This document shows, piece after piece, positions 44,641 to 52,605 of a DNA stretch of 64,000 nucleotides. Numbering within the stretch: position 1 is the stretch's first letter; each line of letters opens with the position of its first letter. A program made the position numbers and the translations under genes. The stretch is from contig NZ_WUTW01000009.1 in the NCBI RefSeq assembly GCF_009831215.1, forward strand, positions 123,467-187,466, written 5' to 3'. The notes beneath the pieces were generated by a model. That model had not been told where the DNA came from and searched no databases. It saw only the letters and a program-made list of their open reading frames with translations. This DNA comes from Actinomadura rayongensis (lineage in GTDB: Bacteria; Actinomycetota; Actinomycetes; Streptosporangiales; Streptosporangiaceae).

Positions 44641-44807
44641 ACGGCCTACGGTCCTCTGCGGTGCGACGACGCGGGCGTGTTGGTGTTCGGAGCTGCGGTG
44701 GACGCCGCAGTGTGCTGCGCGTTGAGCGCAGGCGGGGCGGGGTGGGCGGTGGCGGGCGGGTTGGACCGGGGATCCGGTCATTGGGACGGTGGTCCGGGGC
44801 GGGGTGG

Positions 44808-45773
44808 TCAGCAGACGTCTATGAAGATCTTGCAGAAGTCGAGGGACAGGGTGTTCAGGCCCTGGCCGAGCAGGGTGCCCTGGGGGCCGGGTGTGTTCAT
44901 CAGGCTGGCCAGGCCGTGGAAGAAGCCGTCGAGGACGTCGATGAGCTGGCCGATGCGGGGTGACTGCGCGGCCAGGACGCCGACGGCCGGGGCCGTGCCG
45001 TCGATGATCTTTCCGAGGTGGGCGCCCTGGCGGTCCAGGACGCCGCCTGTTGTCGCGGCGAAGTGTGAGGCTTCGTCCAGAAGCTTCGCCACTCGGTCGG
45101 GGCGGTCGTAAATGACGGGCGCCAGGCCGTTGAGGTCGTCCACCGCGCCGGTGATGGCGTTGCCGCGATCGGCGAGCACGGCGCCGATTCCGGCCAGGTC
45201 GTCCACGATGGCTTTGAGGTCGGTGCTCCGGCGGTGGGTGGCGTCCACGACGGTCGCGCCGTTGATCAGCGTTCGGCGCAGGGCGTTCTCTTCACCGCGC
45301 AGGCCAGCGCCGAACGTGTGCAGGAGTGACGCGACCTCGTCGGGGTCGATCGCCCGGGTGAGCGCGTAGGCCGGGCCGGCTAGGTCGGTGGCGTCCGTGA
45401 CCGGTGCGGTCGCGGTGATCCTGCCGCCCTCCGGCAGCGCCGGGCCTGTGCCGAGGTCGAGGGCGACGTCTTTCGGGCCGAAGAACGAGACCGGCTCGAT
45501 CGTCGCGTGCGTGGACGCGGGGATCGGGACGGTGGAGCGCAACCGGACCAGCACCGAGCCGTCTGGCCGCAGGGCGACCCGCTCAACCTTCCCGACCGTG
45601 ATGCCGCGCACCTTGACCTCGGACCGTCCCGCGTCCAGTCCGGCCCCCGCTCGATCGAATACGGCCGTGTACCGGCGCCCTCCCGCCGACGGCCACGCTA
45701 ACCAGACGAGCAGTGTCGCCGTCAGTGCCAGGACCACGACTCCGATGACTCCGGGGGTGCGCGACGCGTGCAT
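44808..45773 (-). CDS. Orphan MCE/MlaD family protein
   Basis: The 321-residue protein has an N-terminal membrane anchor (VIGVVVLALTATLLVWLAW), then an MlaD/MCE domain (YTAVFDRAGAGLDAGRSEVK, VRGITVGKVERVAL) and the long helical MCE C-terminal region. MCE proteins form lipid-transport hexamers with YrbE permeases, usually in operons of six mce genes. Here the gene is alone: no yrbE or other mce gene lies beside it. ATG 45773 follows GGAGAGCCC. The C-terminal end has two Cys residues (DFCKIFIDVC). Confidence 0.87.
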   Translation of the reverse strand: MHASRTPGVIGVVVLALTATLLVWLAWPSAGGRRYTAVFDRAGAGLDAGRSEVKVRGITVGKVERVALRPDGSVLVRLRSTVPIPASTHATIEPVSFFGPKDVALDLGTGPALPEGGRITATAPVTDATDLAGPAYALTRAIDPDEVASLLHTFGAGLRGEENALRRTLINGATVVDATHRRSTDLKAIVDDLAGIGAVLADRGNAITGAVDDLNGLAPVIYDRPDRVAKLLDEASHFAATTGGVLDRQGAHLGKIIDGTAPAVGVLAAQSPRIGQLIDVLDGFFHGLASLMNTPGPQGTLLGQGLNTLSLDFCKIFIDVC

Positions 45774-46061
45774 GGGCTCTCCGCGGGGTGGGGCGTGTCG
45801 CCATTGCACCCGAGGCCCCACCCGACGGGCTACAAAGCCACCAACGGAATGTGATGCCGGTCACCTTTGCGTGAGTGACAAGTCATGATGTGACCCAGCT
45901 CTCGGCCTCAGCGACTGCCCAGCCTGCCGCCTTTACATTGTAGATCATCAAGCATCCTCCGCGTTCCGGCCCTCCACCTCCGGCCCGACTCCGCGAGGCG
46001 GCCCCGCGACGCAGGCTGGCGCGCCACCCCGGCCGCGCCACGACGCCACCCACGCCACAAC

Positions 46062-46097
46062 ACCCACGGCACCCACGGCACCCACGGCACCCACGGC
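46062..46097. repeat. 9-bp tandem repeat (ACCCACGGC), 4 exact copies
   Basis: Four exact tandem copies of ACCCACGGC are followed by a partial fifth (ACCCG). The bases just before are also imperfectly related (CACCCACGCC). It lies between genes. Confidence 0.92.
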
Positions 46098-46185
46098 ACC
46101 CGACGATGCCTAGACGCGGAGCTAGCCCCGGACCTAGGTACGCCCGACTGTGGAGCGCCGGACTGGAGCGTCAGCCCGGGCCGCG

Positions 46186-46320
46186 CTCGACCAGCCCGCG
46201 CCCGACCGCCCCGCGCTAGACCGCCCTGCGCTAGACCGCCCTGCGCTAGACCGGCCTGCGCTAGACCGGCCTGCGCTGAACCGGCCTGCGCTGAACCGCC
46301 CCGCGCCGGACCGGCCAATG
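46186..46320. repeat. 15-bp minisatellite, 9 imperfect units
   Basis: Nine adjacent 15-base units of the type CTAGACCGCCCTGCG lie in register. Units 3 and 4 (46216-46245) are identical, units 5 and 6 carry GGCC for GCCC, and later units carry CTGAA for CTAGA. As the period is a multiple of three, frames on both strands stay open, which explains the spurious pentapeptide-like ORFs here. Confidence 0.93.
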
Positions 46321-46391
46321 CAGGACTGGCCCGCTGGGCTGGAGCACCAGGCTGGGGCGTGCTGGGTGGAGCCGCTGGCGGCGGGGCGGGC

Positions 46392-46877
46392 TCAGGGTGG
46401 GTCTTGGACGGGGCCTTGTCCTTCGGGGTCGAGACCGGCCAGCAGGGTGAACAGCAGGTCCCGCAGTTGGTGCTCTTGGTCGCGCGTCAGCGGGTCGAAC
46501 AGGTGGCGGCGGACCGCTTCGACGTGGCCGGGTGCGGCGGCGGCGAGGACGGTGAAGCCCTCGTCCGTGAGTTCGGCCAGTGTCGTGCGCCGGTCGTTCG
46601 GGTGGCGGACGCGGCGTACCCAGCCGCGTTCCTCCAGGCGTTTCACCGCGTGTGACAGCCGGCTTGGGGACGAGCACGCCGTCCGCGCCAGTTCGGACAT
46701 CGTCAGCGTCCGGTCGGGCGCCTCGGAGAGGACTACGAGGATCACGTAGTAGGCGTGCGGCATCCCCGAGTCCTGTTGGAGCTGGCGGTCCAGGGCCTCG
46801 TTGAGCAGGCGTGACGTCCAGAGGAAGGCCCGCCAGGTTCGCTGCTCGTCCTCGTCCAGCCATCGCACGCCGTCCAC
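46392..46877 (-). CDS. MarR family transcriptional regulator
   Basis: The 161-residue protein has the MarR winged helix (YYVILVVLSEAPDRTLTMSE, LARTACSSPSRLSHAVKRLE, then the wing RVRHPNDRRTTLAELTDEG). GTG 46877 is preferred because AGGAGGG lies just upstream. A TTG at 46904 would place the start inside the operator. It is divergent from the extradiol dioxygenase gene and very probably represses it through the two palindromes between them, responding to an aromatic or phenolic ligand. Confidence 0.9.
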   Translation of the reverse strand: MDGVRWLDEDEQRTWRAFLWTSRLLNEALDRQLQQDSGMPHAYYVILVVLSEAPDRTLTMSELARTACSSPSRLSHAVKRLEERGWVRRVRHPNDRRTTLAELTDEGFTVLAAAAPGHVEAVRRHLFDPLTRDQEHQLRDLLFTLLAGLDPEGQGPVQDPP

Positions 46878-46892
46878 GAGCCCTCCTGGAAG

Positions 46893-46904
46893 TTGAACAT
46901 TCAA
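46893..46904. promoter_or_regulatory. MarR operator candidate 1 (TTGAACATTCAA)
   Basis: The palindrome TTGAA-CA-TTCAA lies between the divergent marR and dioxygenase genes, 16 bp before the marR start. It shares the TTGAAC half-site with the second site centred about 34 bp away. Confidence 0.72.
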
Positions 46905-46925
46905 ATTCTATCGCCTACCGTAACT

Positions 46926-46939
46926 GTTGAACGCTCAAC
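46926..46939. promoter_or_regulatory. MarR operator candidate 2 (GTTGA-ACGC-TCAAC)
   Basis: A perfect GTTGA/TCAAC inverted repeat with a 4-base centre lies 15 bp before the dioxygenase start, in a good position to block its transcription. Its half-site matches operator 1. Confidence 0.72.
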
Positions 46940-46954
46940 CTTTGGGAGGCCGAC

Positions 46955-47725
46955 ATGGGCCGGATGCCCGCCCTCTTCCTCAGCCACGGTGCACCGCCCC
47001 TCGCCGACGACGCGCTCTGGACCGGGCAGCTCGCCGACTGGGCCGCCGACCTCCCCCGGCCCGACTCGATCCTCGTGATCTCCGCCCATTGGGAGGACGC
47101 GCCCCTCACGCTCGGCGCGACCCGCACGGTGCCGTTGGTCTACGACTTCTGGGGATTCCCGGATCACTACTACTCAGTGCGGTACGCGGCGCCGGGTACG
47201 CCCGCGCTGGCGGACGAGGTGAGCCGCCTGCTCCCCGACGTCCACCATGCCGAGTCGCGCGGGCTCGACCACGGCGCCTATGTCCCGCTGGTCGAGATGT
47301 ATCCGGACGCCGACGTGCCCGTCCTCCAGATGTCCATGCCGACGCTCGACCCCGCGCGCCTGTTCGCGCTGGGCCGCAAGCTCGCCCCGCTGCGCGAGCA
47401 GGGCACGCTGATCCTCGGCAGCGGCTTCACGACGCACAACCTGCGTGAGTTGCACCCCTATCCGTCAGCCCCGCCCCCGGCGTGGTCCACCGAGTTCGAC
47501 GCCTGGGCGAGTGCGGCCGTGGCGAGCGGTGACCTGGACTCCCTCCTGAACTTCCGCGACAAGGCCCCCGCCGCCCGCATGGCGCACCCGCGCACCGAGC
47601 ACTTCGCTCCCCTCTTCGTGGCGATGGGCGCGGCGATCGACTCCGCCGACTCCCCCGCCGCCCGGCGCACCGTCATCGACGGCTTCTGGTACGGGCTCTC
47701 CAAGCGCTCCTTCCAGTTCGACTAA
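46955..47725 (+). CDS. DODA-type (class III, LigB-like) extradiol dioxygenase
   Basis: The 256-residue protein matches the YgiD/DODA family of metal-dependent ring-opening dioxygenases: ALFLSHGAPPLA (metal His), ILVISAHWED (second His), SRGLDHGAYVPLVEMYPDAD (His), GSGFTTHNLRE and HPRTEHFAPLFVAMGA (His). The C-terminal FWYGLSKRSFQFD is also typical. It would cleave a catechol-like ring, but many members have unknown substrates. GGGAGG precedes the ATG. It is probably regulated by the divergent MarR protein. Confidence 0.9.
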   Translation: MGRMPALFLSHGAPPLADDALWTGQLADWAADLPRPDSILVISAHWEDAPLTLGATRTVPLVYDFWGFPDHYYSVRYAAPGTPALADEVSRLLPDVHHAESRGLDHGAYVPLVEMYPDADVPVLQMSMPTLDPARLFALGRKLAPLREQGTLILGSGFTTHNLRELHPYPSAPPPAWSTEFDAWASAAVASGDLDSLLNFRDKAPAARMAHPRTEHFAPLFVAMGAAIDSADSPAARRTVIDGFWYGLSKRSFQFD

Positions 47726-48070
47726 CCCCAAGCCCTCAGCCCCGACGTCAGCCCCCTGACCTCAGACCCGAGACCCGAGACCCGAGCCTCCAGCCCCGGC
47801 CGCGCCCCGGCCCCGGCCCCAGGCCCAGGCCCAGGCCCAGGCCCAGGCCCAGGCCCAGGCCCAGGCCCAGGCCCAGGCCCAGCGTCGGACGCCAGACTTC
47901 CGGCCGACCGCCTAACTCCCAGCGCCGGACGCTGAGCCCCGCCTCTCACCTCCAGGCATTCACACGAGCCTTTGGCCGCATTTCGGTGGCAGTTTTCTGT
48001 TCGTTTTCATGTGACGTTTTCTCGCGCAACAGCGACCCCTGCCTTTTGCGCCTGGGTTCGCGTTCGGTGA
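47726..48070. other. Intergenic region with simple repeats
   Basis: This 345-base gap between convergent genes carries a 7-bp repeat (AGACCCG three times, 47764-47784) and a 6-bp repeat at 47821-47880. The last 120 bases are relatively AT-rich (TTTCTGTTCGTTTTCATGTG) and precede the 3' end of the nuclease-fold gene. No gene is supported. Confidence 0.6.
47821..47880. repeat. Hexanucleotide microsatellite (AGGCCC), 10 exact copies
   Basis: Ten uninterrupted copies of AGGCCC, flanked by related GGCCCC words. The other strand reads GGGCCT repeated, giving ten evenly spaced GGG runs. A perfect hexamer run this long is uncommon in a bacterial chromosome and is a likely variable-number site. Confidence 0.95.
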
Positions 48071-48943
48071 TCAGTGGAACAGGCGGTGTAGATGGTTGAT
48101 GCGCCTGGCTATCCGGGTCATCTCCGCGTCCGTCGGTGTCCAGCCTCGGGTGAGCAGGGCGGTGAGGACGGCCTCGACATAAGGCGCCGGCGTGTGGCGG
48201 ATGTCCTTTGTGACGACGATCAGCTCCCATCCATAAGTGCCGCGCAGCCAATTGCGACGGGTCTCGTCGTGGCTCCGGGCCCGCCGGCCCGTGTGGTGCC
48301 GTTCGCCGTCGTACTCCACCCCCACCTGGAAGCGTTCGTAGCCGAGATCGACGTACAGCGGATCGCCGCGCGGCCCCGGTACCGGGATCTGCGTCGCGGG
48401 CGGGGGCAGGCCCGCCTCGATCAGCGTCATTCGCGTCCGGCTCTCGCCCGGCGACTGGGCGCCGGGATCGCCGGCGCGCAGCACGGCGCGGAGGCGGTCG
48501 TTGCCGTGGTAGCCGCGCAGCGACCGCGCCGTCGCCCGCAGCGCGTCCACGGTCACGCCACGGCGCAGGAACTGGTCGAGCGCCGCCACGGCCTCGGCGC
48601 GCGGCAGCCAGCGGGCGCAGTCCAGCGCGGTCCGCACGGGCGACGTCAGCCGCACCCCGGCCCGCTCCAGCACGTGCGCGGCGGGCAGTTCGACGCGTTC
48701 GGGGTCGTGGACCCGGTGTTCGGCGTCCGGGCCCATGATCACGTCGATCGGGCAGGTGGTCTCGTCCGTCCCGGGCGGCAGCACGTCCACGCCCCACAGC
48801 CGCGCCGCGGTGCGGCGCGCGACCGCCGCCGCGGGGCCGTGCGTCCGGGTGACCGTCGCCGCCCGTGCCCGCAGGGAATCGGCCGCCAGGTCGCCGGACG
48901 GCGCCGTCCGGACCTTCGTCTTCTCGTCCATGTCCACGAGCAT
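48071..48943 (-). CDS. AbiEi-like/DUF559-type nuclease-fold protein
   Basis: The roughly 290-residue protein shows in its middle GVRLTSPVRTALDCARWLPR, typical of the AbiEi-like family common in actinobacteria. Its C-terminal part (DLGYERFQVGVEYDGERHH, then DETRRNWLRGTYGWELIVVT and KDI) is a DUF559/Vsr-like PD-(D/E)xK nuclease fold. The D, E and K positions look intact. Function is unproved. Relatives occur alone, as here, without a clear toxin partner. Starts at 48943 or 48931 are both possible. It is divergent from the small gene at 49018. Confidence 0.78.
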   Translation of the reverse strand: MLVDMDEKTKVRTAPSGDLAADSLRARAATVTRTHGPAAAVARRTAARLWGVDVLPPGTDETTCPIDVIMGPDAEHRVHDPERVELPAAHVLERAGVRLTSPVRTALDCARWLPRAEAVAALDQFLRRGVTVDALRATARSLRGYHGNDRLRAVLRAGDPGAQSPGESRTRMTLIEAGLPPPATQIPVPGPRGDPLYVDLGYERFQVGVEYDGERHHTGRRARSHDETRRNWLRGTYGWELIVVTKDIRHTPAPYVEAVLTALLTRGWTPTDAEMTRIARRINHLHRLFH

Positions 48944-49017
48944 GGACGGCCGCGCCACGCATCCGGAAGTCGCGGCCAAAGCTGTGGAAAAGTCGTCGCA
49001 GGCCCTACGCTGCCCGC

Positions 49018-49446
49018 ATGGCCGACCTCTACGAACTCGTCGTGGACGCCGATCTCCCGGGGGACCTCACGGCGGCGGAACGCGCCGAACTCCGCTGGCA
49101 TCTCGGGCTCGGGCCACGGCCGCTCACGCTGGCCATCGTCACGGACTTCACCGAGGTCGTCTTCACCGACGACGGCGAGCCCGCGATCGTGGAGCTGCCC
49201 GAGCCGCTGCTCGCCGAGCGCGGCGCGGCGCTGCGCGTCGGTGGGCCGCTGACCGGCGCGTTCACCGTCCGCGACGACGGCGCGAGCACCCTGCTGGCCC
49301 GGCAGGAGGTCCATCCGGACTCGTTCCTGCGCGTCGGCGAGCTGCTGCGGTGGCTGGAACGGCGGGCGACGCGCTGCTCGGCCCGCGTCCGCTTCCACGA
49401 GGACGAGGCGTACACCGACGTCGCGAACGGCGACCTGCCCGGCTGA
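49018..49446 (+). CDS. Uncharacterised protein
   Basis: The 142-residue acidic protein starts at ATG 49018. It is compact and well coded (LYELVVDADLPGDLTAAERA, VTDFTEVVFTDDGEPAIVEL, ARVRFHEDEAYTDVANGDLP). It has no membrane segment and no motif that I recognise. It stands alone between the nuclease-fold gene and a hydrolase gene. Confidence 0.7.
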   Translation: MADLYELVVDADLPGDLTAAERAELRWHLGLGPRPLTLAIVTDFTEVVFTDDGEPAIVELPEPLLAERGAALRVGGPLTGAFTVRDDGASTLLARQEVHPDSFLRVGELLRWLERRATRCSARVRFHEDEAYTDVANGDLPG

Positions 49447-49637
49447 GACTCGGCCGTCAGGGCACGGCGCGCTCACACGGCGCTCCGACGGACGGAACCA
49501 AAGCGCGGCTGTTGGCTTCGCGGTGGTGTCCGCGCGGCGGCAGCCTCGGCTACGGCGGTCCAGCCCGTACGGGCGAGATCAGGGTGCGGCGGCAGCTTCG
49601 ACTACGTCGCGCCCGCACGGTGATCTGGTGGGCGAGA

Positions 49638-50402
49638 TCAGGGTGCGGGGGCCGGTTCGGTGGTGGCCGCGCGGGCCGCCCAGGCGGCGATCCGGTCGAC
49701 GAGGTGCGGCGTCGCCGCTATTTCGGCATGGCCGAATCCGGGTTCGATCCACAGTTCGCGCGGTTCGCCCGCCGCGTCGTGCAGCTGGTGGGCGTGCTCC
49801 AGCGGGAAGAACGCGTCCGCGTCGCCGTGGACGACCAGCAGCGGCGTCGGCGCGATCTGTCCGGCGACCTCGTGCGGCGCCTCGGGCAGCGGGTCCCAGC
49901 CGGCGGGGGCGATGCGGACGCCGCGGGCCAGCCGCACCGCGAGCCGTCCCGTCCGCCGCTCGATGACCCAGTGGACGCGGCGCATCGGCGCGGTGCCCCG
50001 GTAGTACCACCGGGCGGGCGCGCTGACGGTCGCCACCGCGTCGACCCCGCCCACCAGCGCCGCGTGCCGCACCGCGACGGCACCGCCGAGCGAGAACCCG
50101 ACGACGGCGATCCGCCGGTAGCCGCGTCGCCGGGCCGCGCGGACGGCGGCGGCCAGGTCCAGGACCTCGCGGTCCCCCACGGTGGACGCGCCGCCGGACC
50201 GTCCGTGGCCGCGCAGGTCGAACGCGACCACGCCGCCGTACCGGTTCAGCACGCCCGCGATCCGGCGCAGCGCGGGCTGCCGCCACGAGCACGTGAAGCC
50301 GTGGACGAGGACGAAGCACAACGCGCGGTCGCCGGGCGCGTGCCCCGCGTCGATCCGGACGTGGTCGCTGGTGAACAGGGTGAAGGGCTCCGGTTCGTTC
50401 AC
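49638..50402 (-). CDS. Alpha/beta hydrolase
   Basis: The 254-residue protein has the alpha/beta hydrolase fold: LCFVLVHGFTCSW (oxyanion region), VAFDLRGHGRSGG, the Ser nucleophile elbow VVGFSLGGAVAVRHA, the acid region LLVVHGDADAFFPLEHA and the C-terminal His in GFGHAEIA. A GTG start at 50402 is used, since homology begins there and an upstream extension would run against the riboswitch leader of the opposite strand. The substrate is unknown. Confidence 0.9.
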   Translation of the reverse strand: MNEPEPFTLFTSDHVRIDAGHAPGDRALCFVLVHGFTCSWRQPALRRIAGVLNRYGGVVAFDLRGHGRSGGASTVGDREVLDLAAAVRAARRRGYRRIAVVGFSLGGAVAVRHAALVGGVDAVATVSAPARWYYRGTAPMRRVHWVIERRTGRLAVRLARGVRIAPAGWDPLPEAPHEVAGQIAPTPLLVVHGDADAFFPLEHAHQLHDAAGEPRELWIEPGFGHAEIAATPHLVDRIAAWAARAATTEPAPAP

Positions 50403-50464
50403 CGTTCCATCATCCCACCGCAGCCCGGACGAGCACCGCGAAGAACCACTCACCTGGGCTGATA

Positions 50465-50575
50465 CCGTTGCTTTTCACGCGCGTCGCGGAGCGAAGTCCG
50501 GTGTGATCCCGGCGCTGTCCCGCAACTGTGGTGCCCCTCCCGAAACGGGCCGAGCCAGGTCGCCTCCCGCCGCGC
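50465..50575 (+). ncRNA. Cobalamin riboswitch
   Basis: The leader of the btuF gene carries the conserved cobalamin aptamer core. AAGTCCGGTGTGATCCCGGC and CTGTCCCGCAACTGT appear at about 50494-50528, and the B12-box-like GAGCCAGGTCGCC at about 50552-50564. The boundaries given are approximate. Adenosylcobalamin binding should turn off the operon. Further downstream CCTCC (50623-50627) could pair with the btuF ribosome site GGAGG (50640-50644), which suggests control of translation initiation. Confidence 0.92.
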
Positions 50576-50650
50576 GGACGACCGTCGACCTCGTGGAAGG
50601 GCGATCCGTCCCCGGGTCCGCGCCTCCCCCTGGAGTCCTGGAGGCTGCCC

Positions 50651-51562
50651 ATGTCCCGCGCCCTCGGCGCCCTCGTCCTCGCCGGCGTCCTCGCGCTGGC
50701 GTCCGCCTGCGGCGGTGACGACGGGCAGGCGGACGCGAAGGGCCGGTCCGTCGTCGTCACGGCCGCGAACGGCGCCGTGCGCGTCCCGGCCGCGCCGAAA
50801 CGGATCGTGTCCCTCTCCCCCACGCACACCGAGACGCTGTTCGCGATCGGTGCGGGCCAGCAAGTTGTGGCCGCCGATGAGTACTCGAACTACCCGGCGA
50901 ACGCCCCGCGCACCAAGCTGTCGGGCTTCAAACCGAACGTCGAGGCGATCACCAAGTACAACCCGGACCTGGTCGTCGTCTCCGACGACATCGACGGCAT
51001 CGTCAAGGCGCTGGAGAAGGTGAAGGTCCCGGTCCTGCTGGAGCCCGCCGCCAAGAAGATCGACGACGTCTACGACGAGATCAACGACCTCGGCCTGGCG
51101 ACGGGACGGTCCGGCGCGGCGGCCAAGCTCACGGCCACGATGCGCACCGAGATCCAGAAGACCGTCGCGGCGGCGCCCAAGAAGAACCTCACGTACTACC
51201 ACGAGCTGGACGACCAGCTGCACACCGTCACGTCCAGCACGTTCATCGGCCAGGTCTACGGCCTGTTCGGCCTGCGCAACGTCGCCGACCCGGCCGACAA
51301 GACGCGCTCGGGCTACCCGCAGCTCTCCCGCGAGGCGCTGCTGACGAGCGACCCCGACCTCGTGTTCCTCGCCGACACCAAGTGCTGCGCGCAGAACGCC
51401 GCGCAGGTGGCGAAGCGGCCGGGCTGGTCGCGGCTGACGGCCGTCCGCAACGGCGGGGTCGTCGCGCTGGACGACGACGTCGCGTCGCGCTGGGGCCCGC
51501 GCCTGCCGCAGTTCGCGGCGACGATCGGCGCGGCGATCGGCAAGGTCGCGGCGGGCAGGTGA
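50651..51562 (+). CDS. btuF: Corrinoid ABC transporter substrate-binding lipoprotein BtuF
   Basis: The 303-residue protein begins with a signal peptide ending in the lipobox LASAC (Cys at about residue 20). The mature part shows the class III binding-protein fold (RIVSLSPTHTETLFAIGAG, YNPDLVVVSDD, REALLTSDPDLVFLADT). Alone the family could bind iron-siderophores or corrinoids. The cobalamin riboswitch and the downstream cbiZ gene identify it as a corrinoid carrier. It is the first gene of the operon btuF-btuC-btuD-cbiZ, with TGGAGG before the ATG. Confidence 0.93.
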   Translation: MSRALGALVLAGVLALASACGGDDGQADAKGRSVVVTAANGAVRVPAAPKRIVSLSPTHTETLFAIGAGQQVVAADEYSNYPANAPRTKLSGFKPNVEAITKYNPDLVVVSDDIDGIVKALEKVKVPVLLEPAAKKIDDVYDEINDLGLATGRSGAAAKLTATMRTEIQKTVAAAPKKNLTYYHELDDQLHTVTSSTFIGQVYGLFGLRNVADPADKTRSGYPQLSREALLTSDPDLVFLADTKCCAQNAAQVAKRPGWSRLTAVRNGGVVALDDDVASRWGPRLPQFAATIGAAIGKVAAGR

Positions 51563-52605
51563 CCCCTCCGGCCGCGACGCGGCTCCGCCCCCTCCCGCTC
51601 GCGGCCGGGATCGCGCTGCTCGCGGCGTCGCTGCTGGCGGGCCTGCTCGTCGGCGCGGCCGGGCTGCCCGCGGGCGGCGTCCTCAAGGCGCTCGCGGACG
51701 CCGTGCCGGGCGTGCACCTGCACACCGGGCTCAGCGACGTGCAGCGCAGCGTTCTGTTCGATCTGCGGCTGCCGCGCGTCCTGCTGGCCGCGCTCGTCGG
51801 CGGGATGCTCGCGCTGGCGGGCGCGGGCTACCAGGGCGTGTTCCGCAACCCGCTCGCCGACCCGTACCTGCTCGGCGCGGCGGCGGGGGCGGGCGTCGGC
51901 GCGACGCTGGTGATCGTGGCGGTGCCGGGCGATCCGGCGCTCGCGGTGCCGGTCGCGGCCTTCGTCGGCGCGATCGGCGGGGTGCTGCTGGCGTACGCGC
52001 TCGGGTCGGTGGCGGGCCGGGGCGACGGCGCCGGGACGGCCACGCTCGTCCTCGCCGGGGTCGCGGTGTCCAGTTTCCTCGCGGCCGTCCAGACGTTCCT
52101 GCAGCAGCTCAGGACCGACGAGCTGCAGCGCGTCTACTCCTGGATCCTCGGCGGCGTCGGCGCGGCGGACTGGCGCGGCCTCGGCCTGGTCGTCCCCTAC
52201 GCGGCGGTGTCGACGCTGGTCCTGCTGCCGCACGGACGGCTGCTGGACGTCCTCGCGGTCGGCGAGGAGGAGGCGTCCGCGCTCGGCGTGTCGGCGGTGC
52301 GGGTGCGGCTGACGGTGCTGGTCGCGGCGTCGCTGGCGACGGCGTCGGCGGTGGCGCTGAGCGGGCTGATCGGGTTCGTGGGGGTGGTCGTCCCGCACGT
52401 CGTGCGGCGGCTGGCGGGCAGTTCGTACCGGATCGTCCTGCCGTTGTCGCTGCTCGGCGGCGCCGCGTTCCTGACGCTCGTGGACCTGCTCGCGCGGACG
52501 GTCGTCGCGCCCGGCGAACTCCCGCTCGGCGTGGTGACGGCGTTCGTCGGCGGCCCGTTCTTCGTGGCGGTGCTGCGGGCGACGCGCGGCCCGGTGCGCA
52601 CGTGA
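51559..52605 (+). CDS. btuC: Corrinoid ABC transporter permease BtuC
   Basis: The 348-residue protein is an FecCD/BtuC-type permease with about ten membrane helices. GAGYQGVFRNPLADPYLLGA is the family signature, and SGLIGFVGVVVPHVVRRLAG is the conserved region near the coupling helix. The GTG start overlaps the btuF stop as GTGA. It forms the membrane channel for cobalamin or cobinamide. Confidence 0.94.
   Translation: MTPPAATRLRPLPLAAGIALLAASLLAGLLVGAAGLPAGGVLKALADAVPGVHLHTGLSDVQRSVLFDLRLPRVLLAALVGGMLALAGAGYQGVFRNPLADPYLLGAAAGAGVGATLVIVAVPGDPALAVPVAAFVGAIGGVLLAYALGSVAGRGDGAGTATLVLAGVAVSSFLAAVQTFLQQLRTDELQRVYSWILGGVGAADWRGLGLVVPYAAVSTLVLLPHGRLLDVLAVGEEEASALGVSAVRVRLTVLVAASLATASAVALSGLIGFVGVVVPHVVRRLAGSSYRIVLPLSLLGGAAFLTLVDLLARTVVAPGELPLGVVTAFVGGPFFVAVLRATRGPVRT

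Larger units (their letters stand above)
45774..46391. other. Repeat-bearing intergenic region between mce and marR genes
   Basis: These 618 bases contain no convincing gene. Frames on both strands run through the short tandem repeats listed separately (9 bp at 46062-46097 and 15 bp at 46186-46320). The first 140 bases upstream of the mce start are less GC-rich (ACCAACGGAATGTGATGCCG and CAAGTCATGATGTGA) and probably hold its promoter. Confidence 0.6.

Noticed and set aside
45908..46318. Minus-strand frame with pentapeptide-like AQAGL and VPW repeats
   Set aside because: Both peptide repeats come from the 15-bp and 9-bp DNA repeats, which keep every frame open. No start signal or conserved ends are visible.
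47946..48962. Alternative minus-strand frame overlapping the nuclease-fold gene
   Set aside because: It is the same stretch in another phase with Arg-rich composition. The phase at 48071-48943 holds the recognisable domains.
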